In this document: one piece after another, positions 15,454 to 24,458 of the stretch
Position numbering within the stretch: the stretch's first letter is position 1
Layout: every line of letters starts with the position of its first letter
Origin: Marivita sp030148515
GTDB lineage: Bacteria > Pseudomonadota > Alphaproteobacteria > Rhodobacterales > Rhodobacteraceae
Length of the DNA: 64,000 nt
Assembly (NCBI RefSeq): GCF_048006345.1
Contig: NZ_CP180351.1
Span: 4,462,902-4,526,901, forward strand
Direction of reading: 5' to 3'
Notes under the pieces: generated by a model
Told to the model about the DNA's origin: nothing
What the model saw: only the letters and a program-made list of their open reading frames with translations
The model's database searches: none
Made by a program: the position numbers and the translations under genes

Positions 15454-17412
15454 TTAAACATCCAACTCCTCAACAAACCGCGCGTTTTCCTGAATATACT
15501 GGAACCGCAGCTCGGGTTTCTTCCCCATCAGCCGTTCCACCAGATCGCCGGTTTCGCCCGGTTCGTCCTCGTCGATGGTCACCCGAATGAGCTTGCGCGA
15601 GGCCGGATCCATCGTGGTTTCCTTGAGGTCCTTCGCGTCCATCTCGCCCAGACCCTTGAAACGCTGGACGTCAATCTTGCCTTTGCCGCCAAGGCCCTTT
15701 TCCATCATCCGTTCTTTCTCGGCATCGTCCGCCACGTAGAGCCGCTTGGCCCCTTGCGTCAGGCGATAAAGCGGAGGGCAGGCGAGGTAGAGGTGGCCTG
15801 CGTCGATCATCGGGCGCATCTGGGTGAAGAAAAATGTCATCAAAAGCGAGGCAATATGGGCGCCGTCCACGTCGGCATCCGTCATGATGATAATCTTTTC
15901 GTAACGCAGATCGTCGACATTGAATTTCGTCCCAAGGCCCACACCCAAGGCCTGTGTCAGATCGCTGATCTCGGCATTGGTCCCCAATTTGGAGGAGGCA
16001 GCACCCAGAACGTTCAGGATTTTCCCCCGCAGCGGCAAGAGCGCCTGTGTCTTGCGGTCCCGTGCCATCTTGGCCGATCCACCGGCCGAGTCGCCCTCGA
16101 CGATGAACAACTCTGTTCCCTCGCGGGTCGCGGATGAGCAATCGACCAGCTTGCCCGGAAGTCGCAGCTTCTTCGTCGCCGACTTGCGCTGGGTCTCTTT
16201 CTCCTGTCGCCGCCGCAACCGCTCTTCGGCGCGCAGGACAAGAAAGTCGAGGATCGCACCCGCCGATTTCGTATCTGCTGCCAGCCAGTTGTCGAAATGG
16301 TCACGCACCGCGCCTTCGACCAGGCGCTGCGCCTCGGTTGTCGCAAGGCGATCCTTGGTCTGACCCACAAATTCCGGTTCGCGGATGAAACAGGACACCA
16401 ATGCACATCCGCCCGTGATCAGGTCGTCGCGGGTGATCTGCGCGGCCTTCTTGTTGTTGATCAGCTCTCCATAGGCGCGGATGCCCTTGAGGATCGCGGC
16501 CCAGAACCCGGCCTCATGCGTGCCGCCTTCGGGCGTGGGAACGGTGTTACAGTAGGACTGGATGAACCCGTCGCGCGACGGTGTCCAGTTGATCGCCCAT
16601 TCGACTTTGCCCGGCGCGTTGAACTTTTCACGAAACTCCACAGTGCCGGCGAATGGCTTGTCCGCATAGGTGGACGCCCCGCCCAAAGTCTCGGTCAGGT
16701 AATCGGCGAGGCCGCCGGGAAAGTGGAACGTGGCCTCGGTCGGTGTTTCCCCGTCGTTGATCGCGGATTTCCAGCGGATCTCGACCCCGGAAAACAGATA
16801 GGCCTTGGAGCGCACCATCTTGAGCAGGCGAGCGGGTTTGAACCGGTGCGATCCGAAAATCTGCTCGTCCGCGTGGAAGGTGACTGTCGTCCCGCGCCGG
16901 TTCGGCGCCTGACCAACCTTGGCCACAGGGCCAAGCGGCACCCCGCGCGAGAAGCGCTGTTCGTAGACTTCCTTGTTCCGCGCGACCTGCACCACCATCG
17001 AATCGGACAGCGCGTTCACCACAGAGGCACCGACACCGTGCAGACCGCCCGATGTCTCGTAGGCGTCGCCCGAAAACTTGCCGCCCGCGTGCAGGGTACA
17101 CAGGATCACCTCAAGCGCGGATTTGCCGGGAAATTTCGGGTGCGGGTCAATCGGGATGCCGCGCCCGTTGTCGCGGATGGTGACGGCGTAATCCTCGTGC
17201 AACTCGACCTCGATCCGGTTGGCGTGTCCCGCCACCGCCTCGTCCATCGAGTTGTCCAGAACCTCGGCCACAAGATGATGCAGCGCGCGTTCATCCGTGC
17301 CGCCAATATACATGCCGGGGCGCTTGCGAACGGGTTCCAGCCCTTCCAGCACCTCGATTGACGAGGCATCATAGTCGGTCGGTTCGTGTCCGGAGAGGAG
17401 GTCTTCGGCCAT
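15454..17412 (-). CDS. parE: DNA topoisomerase IV subunit B
   Basis: A 652-residue type IIA topoisomerase B subunit. The GHKL ATPase motifs (EVLDNSMDEAVAGH, DNGRGIPID, GGLHGVGASVVNALS) lie in the first 140 residues and the TOPRIM domain later (EGDSAGGSAKMARDR, DADVDGAHIASLL). Length and the TPEGGTHEAGF segment fit ParE better than GyrB, which is usually about 800 residues in this group. ParE with ParC decatenates daughter chromosomes. ParC is not in the window. The ATG at 17412 is supported by the MAEDLLSG start. Confidence 0.92.
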   Translation of the reverse strand: MAEDLLSGHEPTDYDASSIEVLEGLEPVRKRPGMYIGGTDERALHHLVAEVLDNSMDEAVAGHANRIEVELHEDYAVTIRDNGRGIPIDPHPKFPGKSALEVILCTLHAGGKFSGDAYETSGGLHGVGASVVNALSDSMVVQVARNKEVYEQRFSRGVPLGPVAKVGQAPNRRGTTVTFHADEQIFGSHRFKPARLLKMVRSKAYLFSGVEIRWKSAINDGETPTEATFHFPGGLADYLTETLGGASTYADKPFAGTVEFREKFNAPGKVEWAINWTPSRDGFIQSYCNTVPTPEGGTHEAGFWAAILKGIRAYGELINNKKAAQITRDDLITGGCALVSCFIREPEFVGQTKDRLATTEAQRLVEGAVRDHFDNWLAADTKSAGAILDFLVLRAEERLRRRQEKETQRKSATKKLRLPGKLVDCSSATREGTELFIVEGDSAGGSAKMARDRKTQALLPLRGKILNVLGAASSKLGTNAEISDLTQALGVGLGTKFNVDDLRYEKIIIMTDADVDGAHIASLLMTFFFTQMRPMIDAGHLYLACPPLYRLTQGAKRLYVADDAEKERMMEKGLGGKGKIDVQRFKGLGEMDAKDLKETTMDPASRKLIRVTIDEDEPGETGDLVERLMGKKPELRFQYIQENARFVEELDV

Positions 17413-17487
17413 GGCAGCTGCTCTGTGTTTGTTGCTTTGCGGGCCAGTATGACAGAGCGTTGCGCAGGGGGGAAGCGCTAGCGTGGC

Positions 17488-17901
17488 CTAGCTGGGCTTG
17501 TCATCGCCCATCAATCGCTCGGCCTTGCGGCGCACCAGCACACCGCGCAGGTCGTGCATCGCGAGAAGCAGCGCATCCGTCACCGTTTCAAGCTGTTCGC
17601 GGGTGGCGCGGGATTGGGCCCATTGGGTGGTGAGGTTCAAATGGTCGACGGTCCGCAGGATGTCATCCACATCACGATCTGCCAGAATGGTTTGCCGGTC
17701 TTGCATCCAATCGCGAATGACCGACACATCGTCTTCGCTCAGAGTGCGCTCGCCATGAGGTTTGATCTCACCATTGCGGATGTTGACCACGGCGATCTGG
17801 TCCATCTCGATCCGTCGTTGCGGGTTCTCTGTATCCACTCGAAACACAAGAGCGCCGTTTTCGCGTACCCTGAAATAGTAATCGGGCAGGTCTCCAGCCA
17901 T
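17488..17901 (-). CDS. Conserved hypothetical protein
   Basis: A 137-residue acidic protein from the ATG at 17901 (MAGDLPDYYFRVRENGALVFRVD). No signal peptide or membrane span. The first 60 residues look like a small beta-rich unit that mentions its own content (YYFRVRENGALVFRVDTEN, IAVVNIRNGEIKPHG). The second half is helical, with a TQWAQSRATREQLETVTDALL segment. I recognise no domain; it appears to be a conserved protein of this bacterial family. It is upstream of parE on the same strand with a 75-base gap. Confidence 0.6.
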   Translation of the reverse strand: MAGDLPDYYFRVRENGALVFRVDTENPQRRIEMDQIAVVNIRNGEIKPHGERTLSEDDVSVIRDWMQDRQTILADRDVDDILRTVDHLNLTTQWAQSRATREQLETVTDALLLAMHDLRGVLVRRKAERLMGDDKPS

Positions 17902-18011
17902 ATTCGCCTCTCGCCTGTATTGCCGACAGGCTAACAACTCACGTTAAGGTAAACCAGCCTTTGTCTGACATGGCTCACGGGGAAATTTCTTTAAAGAACC
18001 TCAAGCCTGTA

Positions 18012-19214
18012 TCAGGACAGACCCGCGCAGAAAGCCTGGATGCGATTACAGGCCTCCGTCAAGGCCTCATCCGAAGTGGCATAGCTGACGCGGAAATAAG
18101 GGCTAAGGCCGAACGCGGCACCAAAAACAACCGCAACGCCGTGTTCTTCCAGCAATGCCGTGGCAAAGGCTTCGTCGGTGTCGATCAGAGTACCGCCCGC
18201 ACTGGTCTTGCCAATACAGCCCGCGATGGACGGGTACACATAGAACGCGCCCTCCGGTACGGCACAGGTGATGCCCTCGCAGGCGTTCAGACCGGCCACC
18301 ACGAGATCCCGCCGCTTACGGAACGCCTCATTGCGCTCGGCCAGAAACTCCTGAGGTCCGTTCAACGCTTCAACCGTCGCCCATTGGCTGATCGAGCAGG
18401 GGTTGGTCGTGGATTGTGATTGAAGCTTGCGCATCGCCGCGATCAAGTGTTCCGGTCCCGCCGCATAGCCGATACGCCAGCCCGTCATCGCATAGGATTT
18501 CGACACGCCGTTCACCGTCAGCGTGCGATCATACAGCCCCGGCTCGACCTGCGCGGGGGTGCAGAACTGAAAGCCGTCATAGGCTAGATGTTCGTACATG
18601 TCGTCGGTCATCACCCAGACATGCGGGTGGCGCATCAAAACATCCGTCAATGCTTTCAACTGGTTGTGGCCATAGCCCGCACCCGTCGGATTCGACGGCG
18701 AATTGAAGATGAACCACTTGGTCTTGGGCGTGATCGCCGCCTCAAGCGCTTCTGGGGAAATGCGGAACCCGTCTTCGAGTGTCGTTTCCACGATCACCGG
18801 TTCGCCGCCGCCAAGGCGCACCATGTCGGGATAGCTGACCCAATAGGGGGCTGGGATAATCACCTCGTCGCCGGGGTTCAGTGTGGCCAGCAGAGCGTTA
18901 TACAGCACCTGCTTTCCGCCTGTGGAAACCGTCACCTGAGACGGCGTGTAGTCCAAACCGTTCTCACGCTTGAACTTGGCGCAGATCGCCAGTTTGACCT
19001 CGGGGATGCCATCGACTGCGGTGTACTTCGTTTTTCCCGCTTCGATCGCCGCAATTGCAGCGGCCTTAATGTTGTCCGGCGTGTCAAAGTCTGGCTCACC
19101 GGCACCCAAGCCAATGACATCGTGACCCGCTGCCTTCAGCTCCATCGCCTTTTGCGAAACGGCCACGGTGGGAGAGGGACTGACGCGGGCAAGTGTGTCG
19201 GAAAGAAACGGCAT
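18012..19214 (-). CDS. aatA: Aspartate aminotransferase (class I, PLP)
   Basis: A 400-residue pyridoxal-phosphate aminotransferase of fold type I. The PLP lysine is in NGVSKSYAMTGWRIGYA, and the N-terminus has IGLGAGEPDFDTPDNI. It converts aspartate and 2-oxoglutarate to oxaloacetate and glutamate; homologues in this group may also accept prephenate. The ATG at 19214 (MPFLSDTLARVSPSPT) matches the usual start better than 19244. It is divergent from the HTH gene at 19300. Confidence 0.9.
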   Translation of the reverse strand: MPFLSDTLARVSPSPTVAVSQKAMELKAAGHDVIGLGAGEPDFDTPDNIKAAAIAAIEAGKTKYTAVDGIPEVKLAICAKFKRENGLDYTPSQVTVSTGGKQVLYNALLATLNPGDEVIIPAPYWVSYPDMVRLGGGEPVIVETTLEDGFRISPEALEAAITPKTKWFIFNSPSNPTGAGYGHNQLKALTDVLMRHPHVWVMTDDMYEHLAYDGFQFCTPAQVEPGLYDRTLTVNGVSKSYAMTGWRIGYAAGPEHLIAAMRKLQSQSTTNPCSISQWATVEALNGPQEFLAERNEAFRKRRDLVVAGLNACEGITCAVPEGAFYVYPSIAGCIGKTSAGGTLIDTDEAFATALLEEHGVAVVFGAAFGLSPYFRVSYATSDEALTEACNRIQAFCAGLS

Positions 19215-19299
19215 GGTCGGCCCCTGTTTGTGATTACCCCGCAACTGTCTTAGGGTGCGCGAGAAACACGATCAAGCGATGATCGCGAAAGGAGAACGG

Positions 19300-19692
19300 A
19301 TGACCGAGAGCGACCAGAACTGGTATGCCGCTGAAATTGCAACCTTTGGCGACCGCATGACGGCAGCCCGCGAGGCTGCTGGCATGACGCAGGAGGCGCT
19401 GGCGAAACGTCTGGGTGTCAAAAAAAGCACGCTGCGCAACTGGGAAAACGACGTGGCCGAACCGCGCGCCAACCGCTTGTCGATGCTGGCGGGTCTATTG
19501 AATGTTTCGATGATGTGGCTCATCAACGGCGAGGGCGAAGGGATCGACGGCCCCGATGTCGAAGCGATGCCATCGGACCTGAGCGAAATCATTCTTGAAA
19601 TCCGTGAAATGAAATCGGAACTCCATGCCAAGGCTGAACAATTGGCACGGCTTGAAAAACGCCTGCGCAATGTGATGGTGTCCTCAACATGA
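19300..19692 (+). CDS. XRE-family regulator with coiled-coil tail
   Basis: A 130-residue protein. The HTH domain covers about residues 12-70 (FGDRMTAAREAAGMTQEALAKRLG, KKSTLRNWENDVAEPRANRL). The C-terminal 40 residues are a charged helix with heptad-like spacing (EIREMKSELHAKAEQLARLEKRL), suggesting dimerisation. The ATG at 19300 follows AAAGGAGAACGG. Its stop overlaps the sdhE start by four bases, an arrangement that could couple regulator and SDH assembly-factor expression. Confidence 0.85.
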   Translation: MTESDQNWYAAEIATFGDRMTAAREAAGMTQEALAKRLGVKKSTLRNWENDVAEPRANRLSMLAGLLNVSMMWLINGEGEGIDGPDVEAMPSDLSEIILEIREMKSELHAKAEQLARLEKRLRNVMVSST

Positions 19693-19949
19693 ACGAACCC
19701 CGCGAACATCGTCTGAAACGCCTGTCCATGCGATCTATGCGCCGGGGCATCAAGGAGATGGACATCATCTTGTCGCGCTATGCAGAGCTTCGGCTGCAAG
19801 GGTTCGACGATGCCATGCTCGACCGGTACGATGCACTTTTGTCGGAAAACGATCAGGACCTGTACCAATGGGTCAGTGGACAAAGACCGCCGCCCGACAA
19901 TTTGCGCGACATGATTTCCGATATCTCGGAAGTTGCGTTCCAGCGGTGA
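19689..19949 (+). CDS. sdhE: FAD assembly factor SdhE
   Basis: An 86-residue member of the SdhE/SDHAF2 (DUF339) family, which promotes covalent FAD attachment to the flavoprotein of succinate dehydrogenase. The diagnostic RRGIKEMD (RGxxE) motif is near residue 19 and is followed by the usual FxxxxLxxFxxLL-like and DQDLYQWVSG segments. It overlaps the upstream HTH gene by four bases. The sdh operon is not in the window. Confidence 0.9.
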   Translation: MNEPREHRLKRLSMRSMRRGIKEMDIILSRYAELRLQGFDDAMLDRYDALLSENDQDLYQWVSGQRPPPDNLRDMISDISEVAFQR

Positions 19950-20031
19950 TCTGAAAAGAGTTCTGCCTGCTTAACTGAATGTTGGTGATTATGGTCGATT
20001 CTCGCGCCTGACGGACAAGGCGGAGAAACGA

Positions 20032-20529
20032 ATGAGCATTCATGCATCGGTAGATCGGGGCGGTGCCAACGCCATGTTGGACGGCTATCTTGAGGCGCTC
20101 GCTTTGGTAGAGCGGCTTCATCGTTTGCTGCTGGATGTGATCAAGGATGAGTTCGAACGGGTCGGTATCATCGAAATCAACGCAGTCCAAGCGCTGCTGC
20201 TGTTCAATATCGGCGATAACGAAGTGACCGCAGGCGAATTGAAAACCCGCGGGTACTATCAAGGCAGCAATGTCAGCTACAATCTCAAGAAGCTGGTGGA
20301 TATGGGCTACATGCACCATCAGCGCTGCGAGATTGATCGCCGCTCGGTCCGGGTGCGGCTGACACCACGCGGCCGGGAAATCCGCGATCTGATTTCGGCG
20401 CTGTTTGCCCGCCATGCCGACGGGCTGATCGCCAAGAATGTGATCGACCACGGCACATTGGGCGATATGAGCAGCACGCTGCGCCGGATGGAGCGCTACT
20501 GGACTGATCAGATCCGCTATATCTACTAA
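20032..20529 (+). CDS. ldtR: MarR-family regulator, LdtR type
   Basis: A 165-residue winged-helix regulator of the LdtR branch of MarR. The recognition region is ELKTRGYYQGSNVSYNLKKLVDMGYM and the wing DRRSVRVRLTPRGREI. In Liberibacter and rhizobia LdtR activates an L,D-transpeptidase and stress genes; the target here is not adjacent. The start follows GGCGGAGAAACGA. Its end overlaps the end of the convergent DUF1194 gene by four bases. Confidence 0.85.
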   Translation: MSIHASVDRGGANAMLDGYLEALALVERLHRLLLDVIKDEFERVGIIEINAVQALLLFNIGDNEVTAGELKTRGYYQGSNVSYNLKKLVDMGYMHHQRCEIDRRSVRVRLTPRGREIRDLISALFARHADGLIAKNVIDHGTLGDMSSTLRRMERYWTDQIRYIY

Positions 20530-21239
20530 CCGGGGCGGGGTGCCTCGACAGGATTGGCACTCAGGATTCTGTCGTTCAACTCGCGGAACAGCTTGCGGGT
20601 CATGGCCTCTTTGTAGCCCTGATACCCTTCGGACGTTTCGACGAACGCTCCAAATCCATAGCGGACTTCGCGGTGGAAATAATCCAGCACATCGTCGGAC
20701 CCGCCCAAAACGGCCAGACCATTGACGGTCACATTGGCGAAGGGAAAGTTCTTGTAGGCAAGCCTTGGTGGAAAGCCGTCATTGTTTTCGCCGTCGCCGG
20801 ACAGATCGATCACCTGACGGTCGCAGCTGGGACCGCGCGACAGCAGGGTGGCGCCGTATCCCAACGCGTACCCCATCGCCGTCGGAAAGCGGGTATGGCT
20901 GCGCGGGGCAGACAGCAGGGTCTGAATCACGTCGTCTATGGCCGCATCATCGGTCAGCGCGACCCAATTGCTGACCATCGCGCTTTGCCGCCGACCGCTC
21001 CATTCATAGATGGCGATGGCGACATGCCCGTCCCCATCAAGGATCGCACTGCGGATCAAAGGATCGCCCAACGCGGCGGCAAGGCCGTCGCGCTGGAGGA
21101 TGTATTCTTCGGCGTCGACCGAGGACGACACATCGAGTGCCAGTAGAAGCGCAAGACGGCAATGCGATGGCTGCGCGTTGGATGGGGTGAGAAGCCCCGT
21201 CCAAATCATCAGCGCCAAAGCTGCCAGGATGCGCCGCAT
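20526..21239 (-). CDS. Exported DUF1194 (VWA-like) protein
   Basis: A 237-residue protein with a signal peptide (MRRILAALALMIWTGLLTPSNAQ) and a DUF1194 domain. DUF1194 is a VWA-like fold: MIDAS-like LALDVSSSVDAEEY near residue 35, then FPTAMGYALGYGA and IDLSGDGENNDG. Cysteine pairs fit a periplasmic location. The ATG at 21239 places the signal peptide at the N-terminus; the open frame to 21347 does not. It is four bases downstream of gloA. Function of the family is unknown. Confidence 0.8.
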   Translation of the reverse strand: MRRILAALALMIWTGLLTPSNAQPSHCRLALLLALDVSSSVDAEEYILQRDGLAAALGDPLIRSAILDGDGHVAIAIYEWSGRRQSAMVSNWVALTDDAAIDDVIQTLLSAPRSHTRFPTAMGYALGYGATLLSRGPSCDRQVIDLSGDGENNDGFPPRLAYKNFPFANVTVNGLAVLGGSDDVLDYFHREVRYGFGAFVETSEGYQGYKEAMTRKLFRELNDRILSANPVEAPRPG

Positions 21240-21243
21240 CACG

Positions 21244-21672
21244 TCACCAGTGGCCGGTGTTTTCCATGCTGGCCCACGGTTCCTGCGGGGGCAGAGCATC
21301 GCCGAGTTGCAGCAGTTCGATCGAGATATTGTCGGGGGACCGGACAAAGGCCATATGCCCGTCGCGCGGCGGGCGGTTGATCGTCACGCCGTTGTCCATC
21401 AGATGCTGGCACAGCTCGTAGATGTTATCCACCCGGTAGGCCAGATGCCCGAAATGACGGCTGTCGGAGGGCAAACCGTCATCCCCATCCCAATTATACG
21501 TCAGTTCGACCGGGCATTCCTCCTGCCCCTCGGGTGCCATGAAAATCAGGGTAAACCGGCCCTTTTCGTTGTCCGTACGGCGGGTCTCTTTCAGACCCAG
21601 CAAGCTGTAGAATTTCATCGAAGCGTCCAGGTCTTTGACCCGGACCATGGTGTGGAGATAGCGAAGGGGCAT
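21244..21672 (-). CDS. gloA: Lactoylglutathione lyase (glyoxalase I)
   Basis: A 142-residue vicinal-oxygen-chelate enzyme that isomerises the methylglyoxal-glutathione hemithioacetal. All four metal ligands are apparent: His7 (RYLHTMVRV), Glu about 56 (CPVELTYN), His about 75 (HFGHLAYRV) and Glu about 121 (ISIELLQL). The ASMKFYSLLGLKETRR segment is typical. It has the same direction as the DUF1194 gene and only four bases separate them. Confidence 0.93.
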   Translation of the reverse strand: MPLRYLHTMVRVKDLDASMKFYSLLGLKETRRTDNEKGRFTLIFMAPEGQEECPVELTYNWDGDDGLPSDSRHFGHLAYRVDNIYELCQHLMDNGVTINRPPRDGHMAFVRSPDNISIELLQLGDALPPQEPWASMENTGHW

Positions 21673-21741
21673 AACATCCTCTTGAGTTGGTTCGCCAAGA
21701 GGCTAGGCCAATTCACCGGGATGTCGAGGGTGAAAGCGGGG

Positions 21742-23109
21742 TCAGAAGGCCGAGCGGATGCCCAGTTGTATTCCGAAATTCTCGGTCTCGTAGAGGTCGA
21801 TATTGGCGTGCGTGCGTTCCGCGTTGAGCGTGACCGTCGGAATGAACCCGTAGAAATCCATCTCTGGCAGCGCGGCCGTCACGGTAGCCTGAAGGCTGCG
21901 TTCATCGCGCCCATCGGTTGTCAGGCTTGAGCGGTCATGGATTTTCTCGGACAGGGTCAGGCCGAATTCCAACTGTGCGGGACCGATCGGTTTTGCGAGC
22001 CCATACCGAGCCGAGATTGCCCGTTGGGTGTAGTCAAGGTAGTCTGCGTCGCTTTCCGATTGGATGAAACTGGTCGACACAGACACGGTGTTGCCGCTGG
22101 CCAGCGACATCCCATAGCCCAGATGCGCGCTCCAGATGGTGGCGTCGTCGCGGGTCCCTTCGCCGGACTGGCCTTCGCGGCTTACCGAAAAGCTCAGCAT
22201 TCCGTTGGGCCCGGTCGCGCGCCGATAATTCGTGCCAAGCCGTGTGTAGGACAAGAGCGGTTCGCCCCCGTACCACGTGTGCCCCAGGCGCGCGTCCCAC
22301 CCCAGCCGCGACCGACCCCCGGGCAGGGCATAATCCTCTTGAAGGCCGATGAAGACTGAACTTGTGGCGAAATCCGACCCTTCGGCATCCGGAGCGATGT
22401 CCTTGGCGTCGTCGGACAGGACATAGGTGCGGTGCGATGCGCCAAAGAGCAGGTCAGTGCGCTTGCGCTCGGTGTTGACCAGCCGGTATCGCGTGCTGAG
22501 GCCTGTGGAGATTTCGACGCCCGACAATGCGCGGGCTTCCCCTTCGAGGGCAAATTCGAACGGGAGGCCGAACAGTTCGGAGGTTTCGTTGCGGCTGCCG
22601 TTGTTGATGTTGGAGCTGGGAGCGATTGAGAAGCGCAGCGCTGTGGACCACGGATTCTGACGGCGCACATAGCGGAAATCCTCGGCCGCGCGCGCTTTCA
22701 ACCCGTCATCCGGAGCGATTTGTACGGCGCGGCGCAGCCAGAGTTGCGCCGCCGTGCGCCTCCCGGAGGATGACAGCGCCTGTGCCATGGCAAGTGCGGC
22801 AGCATATCGGGCGTTCTCGCCCTCAGCCAAGGCCCAGGCGCGGCGCGCATGGGTCAGGGCTTCGTCGTTGCGGCCAAGATTGCGCGCGGCGCGAGACCGG
22901 ATGAGATGCGCATCAAGATCGGTCTCGTCGCGTTCGATCAAGGCCCCGGTCAGATCATAGGCAAGCCCAGCCTGACCCTGAAGCACCGCCTGCCCGGCAA
23001 GATCCCGCATCTGCTCGGGGCTGAGCACGGCTTGGGCAGAGGCCTGTGCCGCCGCAAAGGCCAAAGCGCCGAGTGTCAGGCCAATCCGGCGGGACCAGCG
23101 GAGCATCAC
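21742..23109 (-). CDS. SLAM-like outer-membrane lipoprotein translocator
   Basis: A 455-residue protein with a signal peptide (about 1-26, ending ASAQA). An N-terminal helical TPR region follows (about 27-160: AHLIRSRAARNLGRNDEALTHARRA, LWLRRAVQIAPDDG). A C-terminal beta-barrel of alternating strands ends in aromatic Phe (GIQLGIRSAF), the usual outer-membrane signature. TPR plus DUF560-type barrel is the layout of SLAM proteins, which move surface lipoproteins across the outer membrane. The neighbouring lipoprotein ends four bases inside this gene, which strongly suggests it is the substrate. Confidence 0.8.
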   Translation of the reverse strand: MMLRWSRRIGLTLGALAFAAAQASAQAVLSPEQMRDLAGQAVLQGQAGLAYDLTGALIERDETDLDAHLIRSRAARNLGRNDEALTHARRAWALAEGENARYAAALAMAQALSSSGRRTAAQLWLRRAVQIAPDDGLKARAAEDFRYVRRQNPWSTALRFSIAPSSNINNGSRNETSELFGLPFEFALEGEARALSGVEISTGLSTRYRLVNTERKRTDLLFGASHRTYVLSDDAKDIAPDAEGSDFATSSVFIGLQEDYALPGGRSRLGWDARLGHTWYGGEPLLSYTRLGTNYRRATGPNGMLSFSVSREGQSGEGTRDDATIWSAHLGYGMSLASGNTVSVSTSFIQSESDADYLDYTQRAISARYGLAKPIGPAQLEFGLTLSEKIHDRSSLTTDGRDERSLQATVTAALPEMDFYGFIPTVTLNAERTHANIDLYETENFGIQLGIRSAF

Positions 23110-24245
23110 TGGCGGTAGACGATGAACCCACCGGTTTCCTGGTAGGTCGTGCTGTCGTCGAACCGAGGATCGTTACCGGTCATGACAAGCACACCCACGA
23201 TTTCACCCGCATCATCGCCCGAGATGATGGCATAATAGGTGCCTTCACCGCTTTCGATCGTTTCGCCATTGTCGAATTCGGCGATTTCGAAAATCTCACT
23301 GGCGATTTCGCCGTTGGAGTCAGCGTCATCCGGCGAAATCACAGGGCGGATGCGTGGCAGAACCGGGTTGCCGTCTGCATCGGTTTCGAGCACCAGCGAC
23401 CGGGTTGTGGTGCCATCATCGGCTTCATCTCCGCGCCCCAAAGCGTCGAGATAGGCACGCGTGATTTCCGTTCCGTTGATGTCATAAAGGCGCCGGTTGC
23501 TGACGAACAGGGCCACACCGCGATTGCCGTCGTTGAAGTCCTTGAAGTCGACGATCATTTCCGCGTCGCCTTCCACATATTCAAGGCCGCCACGACCGGT
23601 GAACACGCGGATGCCTGCGTAGTCGCCGGTGTAACGGGCGTCGCCATCGTCGGGCAGGACAAGGCGCACTTCATTGCCGTCGTCGTCGAAGCCGTTGCGC
23701 TGATACACAAAGCCACCAAAGCCGTAATCGACATAGGAGCCAGAACGGACGATGGCGAATTCGGTTTCACCGGTGGTGCTGCGACCATAGATCGCTCGGT
23801 AGGTGAAGGTGCGCAGCGTTGTGCCGGTCACCGGGTCTTCGGTGGTTTCAGCACCTTCGTAAACCGCAAAAGAGCCCAACTGCGCCACACCGGTCACGGG
23901 GTCGCCGCGGGTGTAGATGTTGTTGCCGTCAAAGGCGATGTTGTCGACGAAGAATTCATCCTGACCTTCGTCATTGAGGTACCGGATGTTCGTTGCATAG
24001 CCGCCGCCGGTTTCCTCGTCCCGCTCTTCGCGGCGCACGATCTGGGAATTCGGGGTCGGGTTGGTGGTACCGGGGGGCAGGTCCGGCGTGCCACGGGTGC
24101 TGTCAATCGGCGTTTCATCCGTGCCGCCATCAGTCCCGCCGTCGGTGCCTTCCCCGGTGGTTGGCGATTGCAGCACGTCACCGCCGCCGCTGTCGCACGC
24201 GGCCACGAAACCCAGACACAGGATAAGAAGAAGAATACGCGTCAT
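23106..24245 (-). CDS. TbpB/SLAM-dependent-like surface lipoprotein
   Basis: A 379-residue lipoprotein: signal MTRILLLILCLGFVAAC with the lipobox Cys at residue 17. A low-complexity Gly/Thr/Asp linker follows, then acidic beta-rich domains. The C-terminal part (VFTGRGGLEYVEGDAEMIVDF, LFVSNRRLY, TGGFIVYR) resembles the small barrel of transferrin-binding protein-like and SLAM-exported lipoproteins. The ligand is unknown; TonB receptors are not nearby. The ATG at 24245 is preferred to 24287. The stop overlaps the SLAM-like start by four bases. Confidence 0.7.
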   Translation of the reverse strand: MTRILLLILCLGFVAACDSGGGDVLQSPTTGEGTDGGTDGGTDETPIDSTRGTPDLPPGTTNPTPNSQIVRREERDEETGGGYATNIRYLNDEGQDEFFVDNIAFDGNNIYTRGDPVTGVAQLGSFAVYEGAETTEDPVTGTTLRTFTYRAIYGRSTTGETEFAIVRSGSYVDYGFGGFVYQRNGFDDDGNEVRLVLPDDGDARYTGDYAGIRVFTGRGGLEYVEGDAEMIVDFKDFNDGNRGVALFVSNRRLYDINGTEITRAYLDALGRGDEADDGTTTRSLVLETDADGNPVLPRIRPVISPDDADSNGEIASEIFEIAEFDNGETIESGEGTYYAIISGDDAGEIVGVLVMTGNDPRFDDSTTYQETGGFIVYRQ

Positions 24246-24458
24246 TTTATTACTGCCCCGGCTTGCTTTGGCCTTTTTCGCGACCACTCAACGCGAAAAT
24301 CCGGCAGGTGTGTGTGAAAGTCAACGCAAAGCACAGCCCATCCTGTGAAAAAGACCCATACTGCGGCCTCGGTGCAAGATACCATCCTTGGTGGTTCCTA
24401 CGGGCATACCCGCGAGATATAGTCGGGGACGACTCATCCTAGTGGGAAAGGATTCGCA

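Noticed and set aside
15454..17412. DNA gyrase subunit B
   Set aside because: The length of 652 residues and local sequence fit ParE; GyrB in this group is usually near 800 residues.
23046..24317. 423-codon open frame opposite the lipoprotein gene
   Set aside because: The opposite strand has a signal peptide, lipobox and coupled SLAM-like gene; this frame has nothing comparable.
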